A stretch of DNA of 64,000 nt from Closterium sp. NIES-65 (GCA_948144175.1 CANXME010002087.1:1423501-1487500), one strand, 5' to 3'. Counted from the stretch's first letter, positions 1 through 12,608 are shown. The notes: generated by a model from the letters alone, not told the origin. Program-made: numbers and translations.

Positions 1-312
1 ACTTATATTTTCCGACACGCCCCCATAAGTGCCTGTAGGGAAGAATGTGCAGTCAACGCCCCCATAATGGGGTACACTAGACAGGCCGCAGCGGAAATCA
101 CAGCAACAGGCAAGTGCAGTGGCAACCGGTGCAGTGATGGCAGATCCAGCTGTACCGACCCCTTGACCAAGGCAGAAACAGTAGCAAGTGTTGGGGCGGC
201 AGGTCGCCTGAAGAGCAGGCTCTAAGGCTGCAACATGCAGCAGGACAGCAGCGGCTCGACGGCAGCACCTGCAGGCCCCAGCAGCAGGTAGCAGAAGTAA
301 AGGCAGCAAAGG
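1..312 (-). mobile_element. Left part of a non-autonomous LTR element (TRIM2)
   Basis: Bases 1-17 are the inner end of a left LTR: the same sequence ends the right LTR at 8039. The next bases (a C-rich run, G-rich on the minus strand) fit a polypurine tract, so the element points left. Bases 90-300 align well with the internal region of TRIM1 (about 47840-48030), including a stretch with the GGCCCC-AGCAGCAGGTAGCA core. No gag or pol is present. Copia A was inserted at 312/313 and duplicated AAAGG (308-312 and 7364-7368). The rest of the left LTR lies outside the window. Confidence 0.8.
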
Positions 313-444
313 TGAGGAAATGCAAACGAGAATGAATGAACTATGAATGAACTGGGTACAAGTACTAACCCTAATTGGGTTGTACCCCCTATGGGATACC
401 CCACTATAGCCTACACAAAAGTATAAGCTATATATGTTCTGACA
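313..444 (-). repeat. 3' LTR of copia A (132 bp)
   Basis: Matches 7232-7363 over its whole 132 bp with four differences, three of them clustered within four bases. On the minus strand it begins TGTCAG and ends CCTCA. It is flanked on the left by target repeat AAAGG. Very short for a copia LTR. Confidence 0.93.
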
Positions 445-446
445 CA

Positions 447-467
447 CCCCCATAGGCAAAGTGGGGG
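447..467 (-). promoter_or_regulatory. Polypurine tract within a conserved hairpin (copia A)
   Basis: Just inside the 3' LTR. On the minus strand the G-rich run that should prime plus-strand DNA synthesis is the 3' arm of an inverted repeat (CCCCCA / TGGGGG, 9-base loop). The same arrangement is found in C, E and G, and with one arm base changed in D. Confidence 0.7.
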
Positions 468-654
468 AGAACAAGGGGTCACAAGACCAGTCAAGCAAAG
501 GAAAGCAAAGCAAGCTCAGGGTGGATCACAAAGTCACCACACATTCCGAGCACAAGTTCAAGGCCACAAGGCCAGTTCACATACAGTAGTACATATATAT
601 ATAAGGCTAGACAGGCAAGAGCAGGTATACATATATGTAAGAGTACAAGCAAGG

Positions 655-3600
655 TCAAGAGGTGAGCAAGTGAGGCAAGACAGCGACAAGACCCAGCTGA
701 GTGCAGAACCGCTGATGATCACGAGGCGCAAGTGCCTTGGTGAAAACATCAGCAGTGTTGGCCTCAAAGGCCACGTACGCAAGACGCAACTGTCCACGCT
801 GCTGTAGCTCACAAGCAAGGAAGTAGCGGAGAGCAATGTGCTTCGTTCTGTGCTCCAGTCGCTGCTCTCGACACAAGGCCAGCATGGCCTTGTTGTCTAC
901 GTACAGAACTGGAGGAGAACGAGGCAGCTCTCCAAGGTCGGTCAGCAGGTAGGTGAGCTAACGAAGCTCCTGTGCAGCCATGGCCCCGGCGTAGATCTCA
1001 GCCTCACAACGAGAGCCGAGAACAGAAGACGAGCGAGTAGCCCGCCACGAGACAGAGCCGGAACCAAGACTGAAGGTGTAACCCTGTGACGACCGCTGTG
1101 TAGCCTGGTCGTCAGCCCAGGAAGCGTCTGCGTGCCCATTGAGGACCACTGGACTGCGCCCTCCAAGCACTAGCCCCATGCCCGACGTACTGCACAAGTA
1201 GCGCAACACCCTCTTCGCTGCAGCCATGTGCTCTGGTCGGTGTCTCCCAGGAGCAACATAGCGTGCGAGAATGCTAAGAGGGTATGCAAGGTCAGGTCGT
1301 GTGCAGGTCATCAGGTACATGAGGCAGCCAACAAGCTCTAGATACGGGCCACTCGACTCTACGGACTCATCCGAAGGCAGAGCTGAGAGTGAGTGGCGAT
1401 TAGGCAGAGGAGTGGCCTGAGGCGAGGAGTACGTGAAGCCAAAGCGCTGAAGGACCTGCTGCACCATGTGTGAGTGAGTCAGGGTAATGGTGCAGCGTGC
1501 TCTGTCCCGGGTGATCTTCAAGCCAAGGTAGCTGCGCAGTTCACCCAGGCCTGTGCACGTGTGTCTCTTCTGCAGCTCCGATTTCACGTAGGCGAGTCCA
1601 GCAGTGTCAGCTGTGGCAAAGACCAAGTCGTCGACGTACACGAGGATGTAGAAAGGCGGCAGAGAGGTGTCGGTGCGCAGAAACAGCGACGGGTCGGTAG
1701 TAGAAGGAGCAATCCCAAGAGCCGCAAGTCGAGGGAGTGCAGCTCGTAGTCACGGTGAGCAGCAACGTGCAGTAGCACCCGAAGAGTGGTCATCTTCGGG
1801 GTGGGAGAGAAGGTCTGAAAGTAGTCAACTCCCTGCCGCTGACTGAAGCTACGAGCCACGTACCGTGCCTTGAAGACAGGCGGAGAACCCGGCAGCCGCT
1901 TCACCCTCAAAATCCACATGCCACTGACGATGTTCAACCCAGGAGGAGGAACAGCGTCAACGTAGGTGCCTGTGGACTTCCAGGAAGCCATCTCTGCATC
2001 CATAGCTGCCTGCCACTGAGAATAGTAGGGACCCTCTCTTGCCTCCGCGTAAGAGCGCGGAGTCGGGATGTCAAGTGCATCCGGGTCTCCCTCAGGGGTA
2101 AGCAGTACGGACACGAGATGAGGTGAAGCAGCTGCCAGACAGTGGAACTCCTCGTGCCTATCCTCAAGGACGTCCGTGCCAAGGGCACACTCACCCTCGA
2201 CGGACGAAGGACAGACATACTCAGACTCAGCGACAAGACTAGCGGCGTAGTTTAGGCGACAGCGAGCAGCAAGGTCGACGAGCTCAGCAACTAGGGCAGA
2301 CGCAGCAGAGGACTCAAAGGAAGGGTCAGCGACGACAGTAGCAAGGAGACGCGTGACAGTAGGACTGGCAGCACGAAAAGAGTCCGACTCCGGGTCGGCA
2401 AGAGTAGGAAGAGAGGACGCAGGAGGAGAAGGCAAAGAGGCACGCAGGGGAGCAGTGGACGGACGCAGAGACATCTGGTGCGTGCCAAGGACAGGAGGAG
2501 GACGCTGACGCGAACCGCGACCACTAGTGCGAGCAGCACGAACAGGCGACGCAGGACGAGACGTAGGCTCACGACGCTCAGCAAGACCTCCAGTAGGACC
2601 AGTGTAAGGAGAGCGAGCAGGTAGTGGGGAGGCAGGCTGTAACTGTAGCTGTGACTGGACAGGCTGTGGACACTCTAAAGAAGGAGGAGGACCTGTAGAA
2701 GGTGAAAGACCAAGAACCTGCTGCAGGAGTGGAACGAAGTACGGTCGAGGCCGCACGGCGACGCCAGACACAGCAGGGACAGCACCTGTACTCCCAGTAG
2801 GAGCACCCGCTCTAGCAGCACCTCCAGCAGCTCCAGAACCTCCAGCAGTACCGCGAGCAGTAGGCGCAGCACCAAAGCCTGCAGCAGCACCAGCTCCAGG
2901 CAAACCCGCAGGCCCAGCAGCTCCAGTACTCCCAGTACGAGCACCTCCGGGACCCGCGACACCAGCACCCTCAGCAGCCGAAGAACCTCCAGCTCCAGCA
3001 GCACGGCTTCAGCGCCGGGCAAACCACTCGCGCATCTCCGGTGGAGAGAGTGGCTCCCGGCGAGACGAAGCCCCCGGAGGACCTCCAGGCGTAGCACCGC
3101 CAGGCTCAGCACCCTCAGTCGCAGCACCCCCATGCTCAGCACGTCCAGTCGCAGCACCCCCAGGCTCAGCACCCCCCGGCTCAGCACCCCCAGTCACAGC
3201 ACCCCCAGACACAGCACCCCTAGGCTCAACACCCCCAGTCTCAGCACCCCCAGGCTCAGCACCCCCGGTCGCAGCACCCCCAGGCTCAGCAACCTCAGCA
3301 GCACCAGAGTCACCAGTGACCTCGACAGGCTCGACTGCGTCTACCTAGGACACACCTGAAGGGGCACGACCCTGAGGGGGGAGGGGGTCTATCGGGGGGG
3401 GACCTGGGACAAGGAAGAGCGGGAGTGGGTGAAGGGACGGAGTGCGGTAGGGGAAGAGACGGTAGTAGGGGACCGACTCGTCAAACGTGACGTCCTGGGA
3501 GGACAGAACACGGCGAGAGGTGGGGTGGTAGAACTGCCACCCAGGCGCGTCAGGGGGGAACCCCAGGAAGACGCAAGGAGCAGCACGAGGACACAGCTTG

Positions 3601-5520
3601 TCCGCAGACAAGTCGCGGACAAACGCCCGAGGTCCCCAGACCCGGAACGCCGACGCATCGCCAACCTTCCCCGTCCACAGCAAGGCTGGGGAGGTCTCCG
3701 GCCTGGAGACCCTGGGGTGGAGGTTGATCTGATGCGCCGCGTACCTCACCGCAAACGGCCACAGAAAATGGGGAGCAGCCGCATGCATCATGGACGTACG
3801 AGCGACGTCCATGACCATGCCAATGCGGCGCTCAAGGATCCCATTTTGCTGCGGAGAGTCACGAAGTGTGAAGGTCTGACGGATGCCTCGTGCGCGACAG
3901 TAGGCTCTCAGAAGGCCAGAGGAAAACTCTCCGCCTCTGTCCGAGTGCAGACGCAGAACAGGAAAGTCCGAGCCAAAGCTCTGCCTCAGCTGGAGACGAG
4001 CTGCGCGGATCTAGTCGATCAGCAACTCAGTGACATCACCCTTGCTGCGCAAGGGGAAGACTGCGGCGTAACGCGAGTAGTCGTCAACAACAAGCAGGAA
4101 GTAGCGCTCGTGACCCTGTCCACGGACGCGGGCTGGGCCCCACACGTCTATGTGAAGCGTCTGCAGTGGGGCCTCTGTCGGAGGAAACTGGGAGGAGTGA
4201 GGGGCAGCCCTCTGGTGCCCCTCGACACAGGGGACACAGGAAGGGCCAGGCCCCGAAGGAAGGGGAGGGAGGGACCTGGGGAGACCAGAAACAAGAAGAC
4301 GAGAGGCCATGCCTTTGAGCCGAAGCAGAGAGGGGTGTCCAAGGCTGTGGTGCAAGAGGAGAGTCCCATGAGAGAGGAGACGACACGAACAGGGGGCAGA
4401 CTCAGGACCAGACCTGGACGCCGCAGCAAAGACTTGACCTGACGCATCCACCCTACGAGACGCAACAATTGGAGGAGACGCAGTGGTCACTATGTACAGA
4501 CTCGACCCCGGCTGACGTGTAAACGTAGCCAGGTGCCGGCCTGTGCGAGCCTCTGAGCAGTGTGTCACTCGCTGACGCGCAGGAGTGAACTGGTGCACTC
4601 CCCCATCCTGTAGGTCAGCACCACTCACCAAGTTCGTAGAGAACGAGGGAAGGTAGAGACCAGACAGGGTGCCAGAGGGAGCCGCCGGACACGGGAGGAC
4701 TGTGGAGAAGTGAGACAGGACAGGACCCCCAGAGGGGTCAGCCAGAGACACAGCAACCGGCCGACTGAGCGGCGTGAGAGTAGTGCGGTCCCGAAAGAAG
4801 GAGCGAGAAGCTCTAGAGTCAAGGGTGAAGGTGAGGGAGGCCGAAGCTGACGCAGTACCTGAGAGCGCAGACTCACGAGTACCTGAGGACGCAGACTCAT
4901 TAGCACCTAGAGCAGCAGCGTCGCAAGCACCTAGGGCAGCAGCCGAACCGATACCTAGAGCAGCAGTCTCAATGCCCGGATCGGGTGGGAAACACCGGTA
5001 ACAGTCACCCTCATCACTAATAGTCACAGAATACATGGCAGACAAGATAGCATCAAAATGAAGATCATACATGGCTACTCCCGCCCTAGACAGCTCGCCC
5101 CAGCAAGGGATCTCTGTGGCCTCAGGGAACTGGTGACGCCACGCGTCCGTCAGGCGGCCAAAGCAGCGCTGGGTGGGGTGCGCACCCCCACACTGCTCAC
5201 CCGCGCGGTAGCTGGTGCGCAGGACGTAGGTGCACGGACCAAAACCCCCACCCCGCTCCCGTGCAGTGTACCACTCACGGAGCTGCTGAGGGGACAGGGT
5301 CTCATGACCACGCTGGTGCTGCTGGCGCGGACCACCACCGGAGCCACTCCTCTGCGTAGACCCGCGACCAGCTCCTCCGCCTCCTCCGCCGCCTCCTCCG
5401 CCTCCGCCGCCTCCGCCACCGCCGCCGTCTCCACCATCGCCGCCACCTCCGCTACCACCGCCGCCTCCACTCCCTCCGCCACTGCTGCCGCCCCCACTGG
5501 TGCCACCAGTGTCCCCACCC
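655..5520 (-). pseudogene. Copia A pol region: knuckle, protease, integrase, RT, RNase H (broken)
   Basis: Compared with intact element E, the order is: knuckle (C-X13-C-X3-H-X4-C, about 5200-5245), protease, GAG-pre-integrase with HHxLGHPS, integrase (DVWGP, DRGGEF and an E), a Gly/Pro/Glu linker, RT and RNase H. Damage: the protease triad reads DSR where E has DSG. Stops include TAG at 4013-4011, TAG at 3347-3345, TGA at 3011-3009 and TAG at 960-958. RT has lost roughly 170 bp near 1735, covering the segment between LHSLD and LAALGFAP, with a frame change; the YVDD motif survives in the next frame (about 1641). The ending matches E (PHLLTS, stop at 657-655). The TAGs correspond to CAG or TGG in E. 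Confidence 0.9.
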
Positions 5521-6078
5521 CCTCCCTCCACCACCCCCACTCCCTCCGCCGCCCCCACCGCCACCTCCACCGCCCCCGCCAGCTCCTCCAGCGCCCTTGC
5601 CCCCCTTGCCCCTGCCTGCGCGGCGCTTCCCCGAAGGAGCCGACGCAGCGCCGACCGACTCGAAACCAACGAGGTCGGCAGCAGCAGCAGAAGCGACTTT
5701 GGGAAAGGCAGCAAGGTCAGGGAAGAGGTACGGCAGCATGAGACGGCTCAGTGCAGCAGTGGTAGGGGAGGAGTAGCGTGCAACTACAGCGTTGTACAAG
5801 GTCTGAGCACTCTTGTACTGACTAAAGTGTGCACGCTCGGAGGTAGGGAGGTGGCGACGCACAGCAAGACGTGCAGCAGCGTCGCGTGTGGCCCACTGGG
5901 AACGAACAGTGGCGTCAGCATCAGCAGCAGGGGCATGGGACGCGCCAAAGGTGAGGTCAAAGAGAGAGAGACCGTCTGCCCTATCGCACAGTAAGAACAG
6001 CTGTAGATCATCTACCCAGACCTCGAAGTCAATGGCCCTACCCTCAGCATCAAAAGCTAGGACACTGGGGGTAGCCAT
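5452..6078 (-). pseudogene. Copia A gag, internally deleted
   Basis: Starts MATPSVLAFDAEGR, the same Gag N-terminus as in C, E and F, so the ATG at 6078 is the Gag start. Gag would form the particle that packages element RNA. After FPDLAAFPKV it jumps to ASAAAADLVGFESVG, so about 100 residues of the capsid C-terminal part present in E are missing. A basic stretch (KRRAGRGKGGKG) and a glycine run follow. The frame then differs from the downstream pol frame, so a frameshift lies in the glycine-coding repeats (about 5530). Those repeats are also slippage-prone, so an assembly error is possible there. Confidence 0.88.
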
Positions 6079-6129
6079 GACGACAGTGGACCAGCAGTGA
6101 AAGCAGTAGGGTGAGGGCAGTGGAGTGAA

Positions 6130-6661
6130 AGAGGGACCGTGCTCACCAGATTGGGCAGCTCAGGCAGATCGGAATTAGGGCGGCTCGGCGGCTCAGCTGC
6201 AGAGCGGCTCGGCTGCTAGGCGGCTCGGCTGCTGGGCGGCTCGGCTGCTAGGCGGCTCGGCTGCTAGGCGGCTTGGCTGCTGGGCGGCTCGGCTGCTGGG
6301 CGGCTCAGCTGCTGGGCGGCTCGGCTGCTGGGCGGCTCGGCTGGGCGGCTCGGCTGCTCGGTAGTGCCGCTGCAGGGCAAGAGGCGGCGATGCCGCTTTA
6401 GAGTAGGGCGGCGACGGGCCGCACTAGGGCGGCGGTGGGTCGCAGCAGAAAGAGTGGCGACGAGCCGTTGTAGGGCCGCCTTAGGGCGGCGGCGAGCCGC
6501 TGCGGAAAGGGAGGCGGCGGGCCGGGGAAGGGCGGCTATGGGCCGCTGCACAACGGGCAGCGGCGGGCCTCAGTAGGACAGCGGCGGGCCGCTTAGGGCT
6601 GCGGCGGGCCGCGGCGGAAAGGGGGGCGGCGGCGAGCCGCAGCAGGGCGGCGACGGGCCGC

Positions 6662-6693
<32 letters not shown>

Positions 6694-7217
6694 GGCGGCG
6701 GGCCGCTGCAGAACGAGCGGCGACGAGCCGCTTTAGGGCTGTGGCGGGCCGCTGCAGAACCGGCTGCGACGGGCCGCTTAGGGCGGCGGCGGGCCGCTGC
6801 AGAACAGGCGGCGGTCGGCCGCGTAGGGCGGTAGTGGGCCGCCGCGGGAAGGGCGGCGGCGGGCCTGGTTGGGGCGGCGACGGGCCGCTGCAGCGCGGGC
6901 GGCGGCGGGCCTGGTTAGGGCGGCGACGGGCCGCTGCAGCGCGGGCGGCGGCGAGCCTGGTTAGGGCGGCGACGGGCCGCTTCAGTGCAGGCGGCGGCTG
7001 GCCGCTAAGGGAAGGGCGGCGGCGGGCCGCTTCAGGGCGGCGGCGGGCCGCTAAGGAAAGGGCGGCGGCGCGCCGCAAAGGGCGGCAGCGGGCCGCTGCA
7101 GAAAGGGCCACTAGGGGCCGCTGCTAGGGCAGGCGCGCTTCGGGCAGGGGGGGGCAGGACGCGCCCCGGGCAGGAAAAAAATGTTGGTGGGCCCTAGGAA
7201 CAGTTCCCACGAGGGAA
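6130..7217 (-). repeat. GC-rich tandem-repeat leader of copia A
   Basis: About 1.1 kb between primer site and gag. It consists of degenerate repeats of a GGCGGCGGGCCGCTGCAG-like unit (6400-7130), of GCTGGGCGGCTCG units (6180-6360) and a run of 30 Gs (6666-6695). It has no convincing coding content. The other copia elements have leaders in the same place with different repeat units. Confidence 0.8.
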
Positions 7218-7231
7218 CCTGCTCGATTCCA
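7218..7231 (-). promoter_or_regulatory. Primer binding site of copia A
   Basis: Directly next to the 5' LTR the minus strand reads TGGAATCGAGCAGG. This resembles the plant tRNA-iMet complement TGGTATCAGAGC with changes. The copies beside C, E and F are closer to consensus. Confidence 0.7.
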
Positions 7232-7363
7232 TGAGGAAATGCAAACGAGAATGAATGAACTATGAATGAACTGGGTACAAGTACTAACCCTAATTGGGTT
7301 GTACCCCCTATGGGATACCCTCGTATAGCCTACACAAAAGTATAAGCTATATATGTTCTGAGA
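7232..7363 (-). repeat. 5' LTR of copia A (132 bp)
   Basis: Partner of 313-444. Its outer end reads TTCTGAGA where the other copy has TTCTGACA, so the terminal dinucleotide is mutated. The target repeat AAAGG follows at 7364-7368. Confidence 0.92.
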
Positions 7364-8039
7364 AAAGGCAGGTGGTAGCAGGGGTGGCACCTAGAGGTGC
7401 CATGGCAGGAGCGGGCGTCAGCAGCAGATGACCGGCTGACTTCCGTCGCCCCCTCACTCTCCCCCCCACAGCGGCACGTGCGGCAGTGAGAGAGGGAGGA
7501 GGGGCGGCAGCTTCTTGCTCACACCCGCCACCCCAAACCCTCCCCCCCCCCACTGCCGCACGCGCAGCAGGGAGAGAGAAGGGACGGCGTGTGGCGGCGT
7601 AGCGGTGTGGCGCAGCAGCGAACAGAGTGTCGTCAACCACCCTCGCGCCTCCCCCTCCCCCCCCCCCCCGCCACACCTTCGTCCACAGTGGAAGACATGG
7701 CAGCGGGCGTGGTTGGCATTGGCGAGATCGCGGGTAGGGGGGGGAGTAACGGGGGGGTGAAGCAGGTGCCGCGACGAGCGTCTTCGCACAGCTCGCCGTC
7801 GCTTGCGGGGCAGCTGCAGTTGTAGCAGCCGCATGTTCGACGGGAGGGCGGGGCAGGAGAGTGAGGAACGAGAGTCGAGAGAGTAGGCCAAAAAGAGGGG
7901 TTTCACTATAGACTCAAAGGTACAAATAGGCAAGAAGCATGACAAGAAGGTGCACCACCAAATAGGAAAACGCTATAACTACAGTAACCAATCCTACAGG
8001 CAGTTACATATAGAAAATATTAACTTATATTTTCCGACA
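7364..8039 (-). mobile_element. Right part of TRIM2 with its 5' LTR
   Basis: Continues the element split by copia A. Bases 7370-7510 align with TRIM1 internal sequence at about 48045-48185. Bases 7876-8000 align with the TRIM1 LTR (CGAGAGAGT..GCC, then the AAAGAGGGGTTTCA block). The LTR ends at 8039 with the same bases as 1-17. I cannot place the LTR's inner edge (about 7820) or see a primer site. The next base lies inside the RNase H region of copia B, so TRIM2 was inserted into B; the candidate right target repeat is ACGTA (8040-8044). Confidence 0.78.
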
Positions 8040-11000
8040 ACGTACGCAAGCCGCAGCTGACCACGCTGCTGTAGCTTACGAGCAAGGAAGTAGCGGAGAG
8101 CAATGTGCTTTGTTCTGTGCTCCAGACTCTGCTCTCGACACAAGGCCAGCATAGCCTTGTTGTCTACATACAGAACTGGAGGAGAACGAGGCGGCTCTCC
8201 TAGGTCAGTCAGCAGCTAGGTGAGCCAGCGAAGCTCCTGTGCAGCCATGGCTCCTGCGTAGATCTCAGCCTCACAACTAGAGCCGAGAACAGAAGACGAG
8301 CGGGTAGCCCGCCACGAAACAGAGCCGGAGCCAAGGCTAAAGGTGTAACCCTGTGACGACCGCTGCGTAGCCTGGTCGTCAGCCCAAGAAGCGTCTGCGT
8401 GCCCAGTGAGGACCACTGGACTCCGCCCTCCAAGCACAAGCCCCATGCCCAACGTACTGCACAAGTAGCGCAACACCCTCTTCGCTGCAGCCATGTGCTC
8501 CGGTCTGTGTCTCCCAGGAGCAACATAGCATGCGAGAATGCTAAGAGGGTATGCAAGGTCAGGTCGTGTGCAGGTCATCAAGTACATGAGGCAGCCAACA
8601 AGCTCTGGGTACAGGCCACTCGACTCTACGGACTCATCCGAAGGCAAAGCTGAGAGAAAGTGGCGAGTAGGCAGAGGAGTGGCCTGAGGCGAGGAGTACG
8701 TGAAGCCGAAGCGCCGAAGGCAACCCAAGGTAGCTGCGCAGTTCACCCAGGTCTGTGCATGTGAGTCTCTTCTGCAGCTCGGACTTCACGTGGGCGAGTC
8801 CAGCAGTGTCAGCTGTGGCAAAGACCAAGTCGTCGACGTACACGAGGATGTAGAACGGTGGCAAAGAAGTGTTGGTGCGTAGAAACAACGACGGGTCGGC
8901 AGTAGAGGGAGCAAACCCAAGAGCCGCAAGTGTAGTCCTCAGTGTGTCGTGCCACTCACGTGGTGCCTGGCGGAGACCGTAGACTGGCCGCCGGAGCCTC
9001 CACTGGGTGCTAGGTGGAAAAGACCCAGTGAAGCCAGGTGGGCGACGCAGCCAGATCTCCTCGTGCAGGCTGCCCTGCAAGAAAGTAGTGCTGAAGTCAA
9101 GAGAGTGCAGCTCGTAATCACGGTGAGCAGCTATGTGCAGCAGTACCCGAAGAGTGGTCATCTTCGGGGTGGGAGAGAAGGTCTGAAAGTAGTCAACTCC
9201 CTGCCGCTGTCTGAAGCCACGAGCCACGTAACGTGCCTTGAAAACAAGCGGAGAACCCGGCGGCCGCTTCACCCTGAAAATCCACATGCCACTGACGATG
9301 TTCGCCCCAGGCGGGGGAACCTCGTCAGCGTAGGTGCCTGTGGACTTCCAGGAAGCCATCTCTGTGTCCATAGCTGCCTGCCACTGAGAGGAGTAGGGAC
9401 CCTCTATCGCCTCCGCGTAAGAGCTCGGAGTCGAGATGTCAAGTGCATCCGGCTCTCCTCAGGGGTAAGCAGTACGGACACGAGATGAGGTGAAGCAGCA
9501 GCCAGACACTGGAACTCCTCCTGCCTGTCCTCAAGGACGTCCGTGCCAAGGGCACACTCACCCCCGACGGATGGAGGAGAGACAGACTCAGACTCAGCGA
9601 CAAGACTAGCAGCGTAGTCTAGGCGACAGCGAGCAGCAAAGTCGATGAGCTCAGCAACTAGGGCAGACGCAGCAGTGGACTCAAAGGAAGGGTCAGTGAC
9701 GACAGTAGCAAGGAGACGCGTGACAGTGGGACTGGCAGCACGAAGAGAGTCCGACTCCGGGATGGGAAGAGCAGGAAGAGAGGACTCAGGAGGAGAAGGC
9801 AAAGGGGCACGCAGAGGAGCAGTGGACGGACGCAGAGACATCCGGTGCGTGCCAGGGACAGGAGGAGGACGCTGACGCGAACCATGACCACTAGTGCGAG
9901 CAGGGCGGACAGGCGACGCAGGGCGAGACGCAGGCTCACGACGCTCAGCAAGACCTCCAGTAGGACCAGTGTAGGGAGAAGGAGCAGGCAGTGGGGAGGC
10001 CGGCTGTTACTGTAACTGTGACAGGACAAGCTGTGGACACTCTAAGGGAGGAGGAGGACCAGTAGAAGGCGGAAGACCAAGAACCTGCTGAAGGAGTGGA
10101 ATGAAGTACGGCCGAGGACGCACGGCGACTCCAGACACAGCAAGGACAGCACCAGTACCCCCAGCGGCAGCACCTCCAGCTCCAGTACCCCTAGCAGCTC
10201 CAGTAGCTCCAGGACCTCCAGCAGCAGCCTCAGCGCCAACACCCTCAGCAGCTCCAGCTCCAGTCGTACTCGCAGGCCTAGCAGCTCCAGTTCTCCCAGT
10301 ACGAGCACCTCCGGGACCCGCGACGGCAGCACCCTCAGTAGCCGAAGAACCTCCAGCTCCAGCAGCACGCCTCCAGCGCCGGGAAACCACTCAAGCAGCT
10401 CCTGCGGAGAGAGTTGCTCCCGCCGAGACGAAGCACCCGGAATACCTTCAGACACAGTACCGACAGACGCGACACGAGCAGGCCCAGCTCCCTCAGGCTC
10501 CGCACCCCCAGGCTCCGCACCCCGAGGCTCCGCACCCCCAGGCTCAGCACCCCCAGTCGTAGCACCCCCAAGCTCAGCACCCCCAGGCGTAGCACCCCCA
10601 GGCTCAGCACCCCCAGGCGTAGCACCCCCAGGCTCAGCACCCCAAGTCGCAGTACCTCCAGGCTCAACACCCTCAGGCTCAGCACCCCCAGGAGCAGCAC
10701 CCTCAGGCTCAGCACCCCCAGGTGCAGTACCCACACGATCAGCACCCACAGAGTCAGCACCTCCAGGCTCAGCACCCTCAGCAGTACCAGAGTCACCAGC
10801 AACCTCGACAGGCTCAACTGCGTCTACCTGGGACACACCTGAAGGGGCAGGACCCTGAGGGGGGAGGGGGTCTACCGGGGGGGGACCTGGCACAAGGAAG
10901 AGCGGGGGCGGGGGAAGGGACGGAGTGCGGTAGGGGAAGAGGCGGTAGTAGGGGACCGAATCGTCAAACGTGACGTCCTGAGAGGACAGAACACGGCGAG

Positions 11001-12482
11001 AGGTGGGGTGGTAGAACTGCCACCCTGGCGCGTCAGGGGGGAACCCCAGGAAGACGCAAGGAGCAGCACGAGGGGACGGATTGTTCGCAGACAAGTCGCA
11101 GACAAACGCCCGAGATCCCCAGACACGGAACGCAGATGCATCGCCAACCTTCCCCGTCCACAGCAAGGCTGGGGAGGTCTCCGGCATGGAGACCCTGGGC
11201 TGAAGGTTGATCTGATGCGCCGCGTACCGAACCGCAAACGGCCACAGAAAATGGGGGGCAGCCGCATGCATCATGGACATATGAGCGACGTCCATGACCA
11301 TGCCAATGCGGCGCTCAGCAATCCCATTTTGCTGTGGAGAGTCCGGAAGCGTGAAGGTCTTGCGGATGCCTTGTGCACGACAGTAGGCTCGCAAAAGGCC
11401 AGAAGAGAACTCTCCGCCTCTGTCAGAGTGCAGACGCAGAACAGGAAAGTCCGAGCCGAAGCTCTGCCTAAGCTGGAGACGAGCTGCGCGGATCCAGTCG
11501 ATCAACACCTCAGTGACATCTCCCTTGTTGCGCAAGGGGAAGACTGTGGTGTAACGCGAGTAGTCGTCAACCACCAGCAAGAAGTAACGCTCGTGACCCT
11601 GTCCACGGACGCGAGCTGGGCCCCACACGTCCATGTGAAGCGTCTGCAGCGGGGCCTCTGTCGGAGGAAACTCGGAGGAGTGAGGGGCAGCACGCTGCCG
11701 CCCCTCGACGCAGGGGACGCAGGCAGGGGCACGCCCCGGGGGAAGTGGAGGGAGGGACCGGGGAAGACCAGAGACAAGGACACGGGACGCCATGCCTCGG
11801 AGACGAGGCAGGGAGGGGTGACCAAGGCGGTGGTGCCAAAGGAGAGTCTCGTGAGACAAGAGACGACAAGAGCAGGGGGCAGACTTAGGACCAGACCGGG
11901 ACGCTGCAGCAAACACCTGACCCGACGCAGCTACCTGACCAGACGCAGTGACTGGAGGAGACTCAGTGGTCAGTGTGTACAAGCTCGACCCCGGCCGACG
12001 TGTAAACGTGGCCAAGTGTCGGCCCGTCCGAGCCTCAGGTCAGTGTGTCACCCGCTGGCTCGCAGGAGTGAACTGATGCACTCCCCCATCCTGTAGGTCA
12101 GCACCACTCACCAAGTTCGTAGAGAACGAGGGGAGGTAAAGACCAGATAGGGTGCTAGAGGGAGCCGCCGGACACGGGAGGACAGTGGAGAAGTGAGCAA
12201 GGACAGGACCCCCAGAGGGGTCTGCCAGAGAGACTGCAACTGGCCGACCAAGCGGCGTGAGTGTGGTGCGGTCTCGAAAGAAGGAGCGAGAAGCCCCCAA
12301 GTCAAGGGTGAAGGTGAGGGAGGCCAAAGCCGGCGCAGTACCTGAGAGAGCAGACTCACCAGCACCTGAGGAAGCAGACACACTAGCACCTAGAGCAGAA
12401 GCCTCGCTAGCACCAAGAGCAGCAGCCTCACCAGTACCTAGAGCAGCAGTCTCAATGCCCGAGTCGGGCGGAAAACACCAGT
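8040..12482 (-). pseudogene. Copia B protease to RNase H (broken)
   Basis: Protease segment near 12330 with the D-S/T-G position read as DLG (LDLGAS against E's LDSGAS). Next come the integrase (10042-12015, with DVWGP and DRGGEF intact), a Gly/Pro/Glu repeat linker (10450-10790), RT (8634-9371, YVDD intact) and RNase H (8216-8600). Lesions include a TGA near 12045, a TAA near 10014, a deletion of about 80 bp at 8720 that fuses SYLGL to RRFGF, and a TAC-to-TAG change at about 8216. The RNase H end is lost to the TRIM2 insertion. Confidence 0.87.
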
Positions 12483-12594
12483 TGTCAGAACTTTATAGCT
12501 TATGGTTTTGTGTAGGCTATAGTGGGGTATCCCATAGGGGGTACAACCCAATTAGGGTTAGTACTTGTACCCACCTCATTCTCGTTTCTTCTCA
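12483..12594 (+). repeat. 5' LTR of copia C (112 bp)
   Basis: Begins TGTCAGAAC and ends TTCTCA. Two differences from 18302-18413. A close tRNA-iMet primer site (TGGTATCAAGCAGG, 12595-12608) follows with no spacer. Confidence 0.94.
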
Positions 12595-12608
12595 TGGTAT
12601 CAAGCAGG

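Larger units (their letters stand above)
313..7363 (-). mobile_element. Copia element A, complete but dead
   Basis: A full-length Ty1/copia retrotransposon of about 7.05 kb on the minus strand. It is bounded by two 132-bp LTRs and a 5-bp target duplication (AAAGG). In transcription order it has the 5' LTR, primer site, GC-rich leader, gag, knuckle, protease, integrase, repetitive linker, RT, RNase H, polypurine hairpin and 3' LTR. It sits inside TRIM2. Deletions in gag and RT, a protease active-site change and several stops make it non-functional. Confidence 0.93.

Noticed and set aside
3429..4442. Long open frames opposite the pol genes (also 11008-12096, 23022-23570, 25005-25418)
   Set aside because: They lie antisense to clear integrase or linker sequence and recur only where that sequence is GC-rich. 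They are shadows.
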